This document shows positions 5,014 through 5,049 of a DNA stretch of 5,049 bases, piece by piece. A program made the translations under genes and the position numbers. Location: positions 1 to 5,049 of the forward strand of contig JAFYIF010000056.1 in NCBI GenBank assembly GCA_017538775.1. The letters run 5' to 3'. Numbering within the stretch: position 1 is the first letter of the stretch; every line of letters begins with the position of its first letter. The notes beneath the pieces are model-generated. The model had not been told where the DNA came from, did no database searches, and saw only the letters and a program-made list of their open reading frames with translations. Source of the stretch: Oscillospiraceae bacterium. Its GTDB lineage: Bacteria > Bacillota > Clostridia > Oscillospirales > Oscillospiraceae.

Positions 5014-5049
5014 AACCAAGCTACGCCGAACGGCGACAGCACGGTGTAC

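Larger units (their letters stand above)
4797..5049. other. Non-coding right-end region
   Basis: No supportable gene lies here. The region holds, in order, the double hairpin, the A/T-rich inverted repeat, promoter P1, a short leader with hairpin GAGGCC-CAC-GGCCTC (4936-4950), an A/G-rich run (4953-4980), promoter P2, and a short transcribed start containing CGCCG-AA-CGGCG (5024-5035). Open frames on the minus strand here run through the promoters and hairpins and look accidental. Confidence 0.7.

Noticed and set aside
4627..5019. Minus-strand open frame of 130 codons at the right end
   Set aside because: It would run through both promoters, the A/T inverted repeat and the GC hairpins. The Phe/Lys stretches in it come from A/T tracts.
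5014..5049. Start of an rRNA or tRNA gene at the right edge
   Set aside because: The tandem promoters suggest a stable-RNA operon, but the 36 visible bases contain no recognisable rRNA or tRNA sequence, so no RNA gene is called.

Overview
The window looks like chromosomal DNA from a GC-rich, anaerobic Bacillota (Clostridia), most likely an Oscillospiraceae relative. This is an inference from three things: a T-box leader in front of thrS, the threonyl-tRNA synthetase sequence style, and the DUF3048 and DUF3810 protein families combined with strongly GC-biased codons. No phage, transposon, CRISPR or plasmid genes are visible.

Layout. Positions 1-92 hold the 3' end of a T-box riboswitch: the antiterminator and terminator are complete, but Stem I and the specifier lie outside the window. 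It controls thrS (110-1876, +), which encodes a 588-residue threonyl-tRNA synthetase that keeps the editing, catalytic and anticodon-binding domains but lacks the N-terminal TGS domain. After a 67-bp AT-rich gap comes a DUF3048 (YerB-like) lipoprotein gene (1944-3098, +) with a Pro/Glu-rich tether built on a 48-nt tandem duplication. A perfect 23-bp inverted repeat (3101-3147) separates it from a convergent DUF3810 gene (3136-4272, -), which encodes a three-helix membrane protein with an HELAH zinc-protease-like motif. The repeat contains the stop codon of that gene. Divergent from it is a small lipoprotein gene of unknown function (4440-4796, +). The last 253 bases contain no gene. They hold GC-rich hairpins and two strong tandem promoters of matching design (4892-4920 and 4985-5013) pointing out of the right edge, probably toward a stable-RNA operon or another highly expressed transcript that is cut off.

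How it fits together. thrS expression should follow tRNA-Thr charging through the T-box. The other three proteins all belong to the cell envelope: two lipoproteins and one membrane-anchored putative metalloprotein. No shared pathway can be shown from sequence alone.

Most worth a second look: the TATAAT box placed so that the DUF3810 mRNA would begin at or next to its ATG (a possible leaderless transcript); the duplicated promoter cassette at the right end, which shares its presumed start-site sequence; the palindromic terminator that contains a gene's end; and the TGS-less ThrRS. I do not see convincing evidence of a wholly new multi-gene system.
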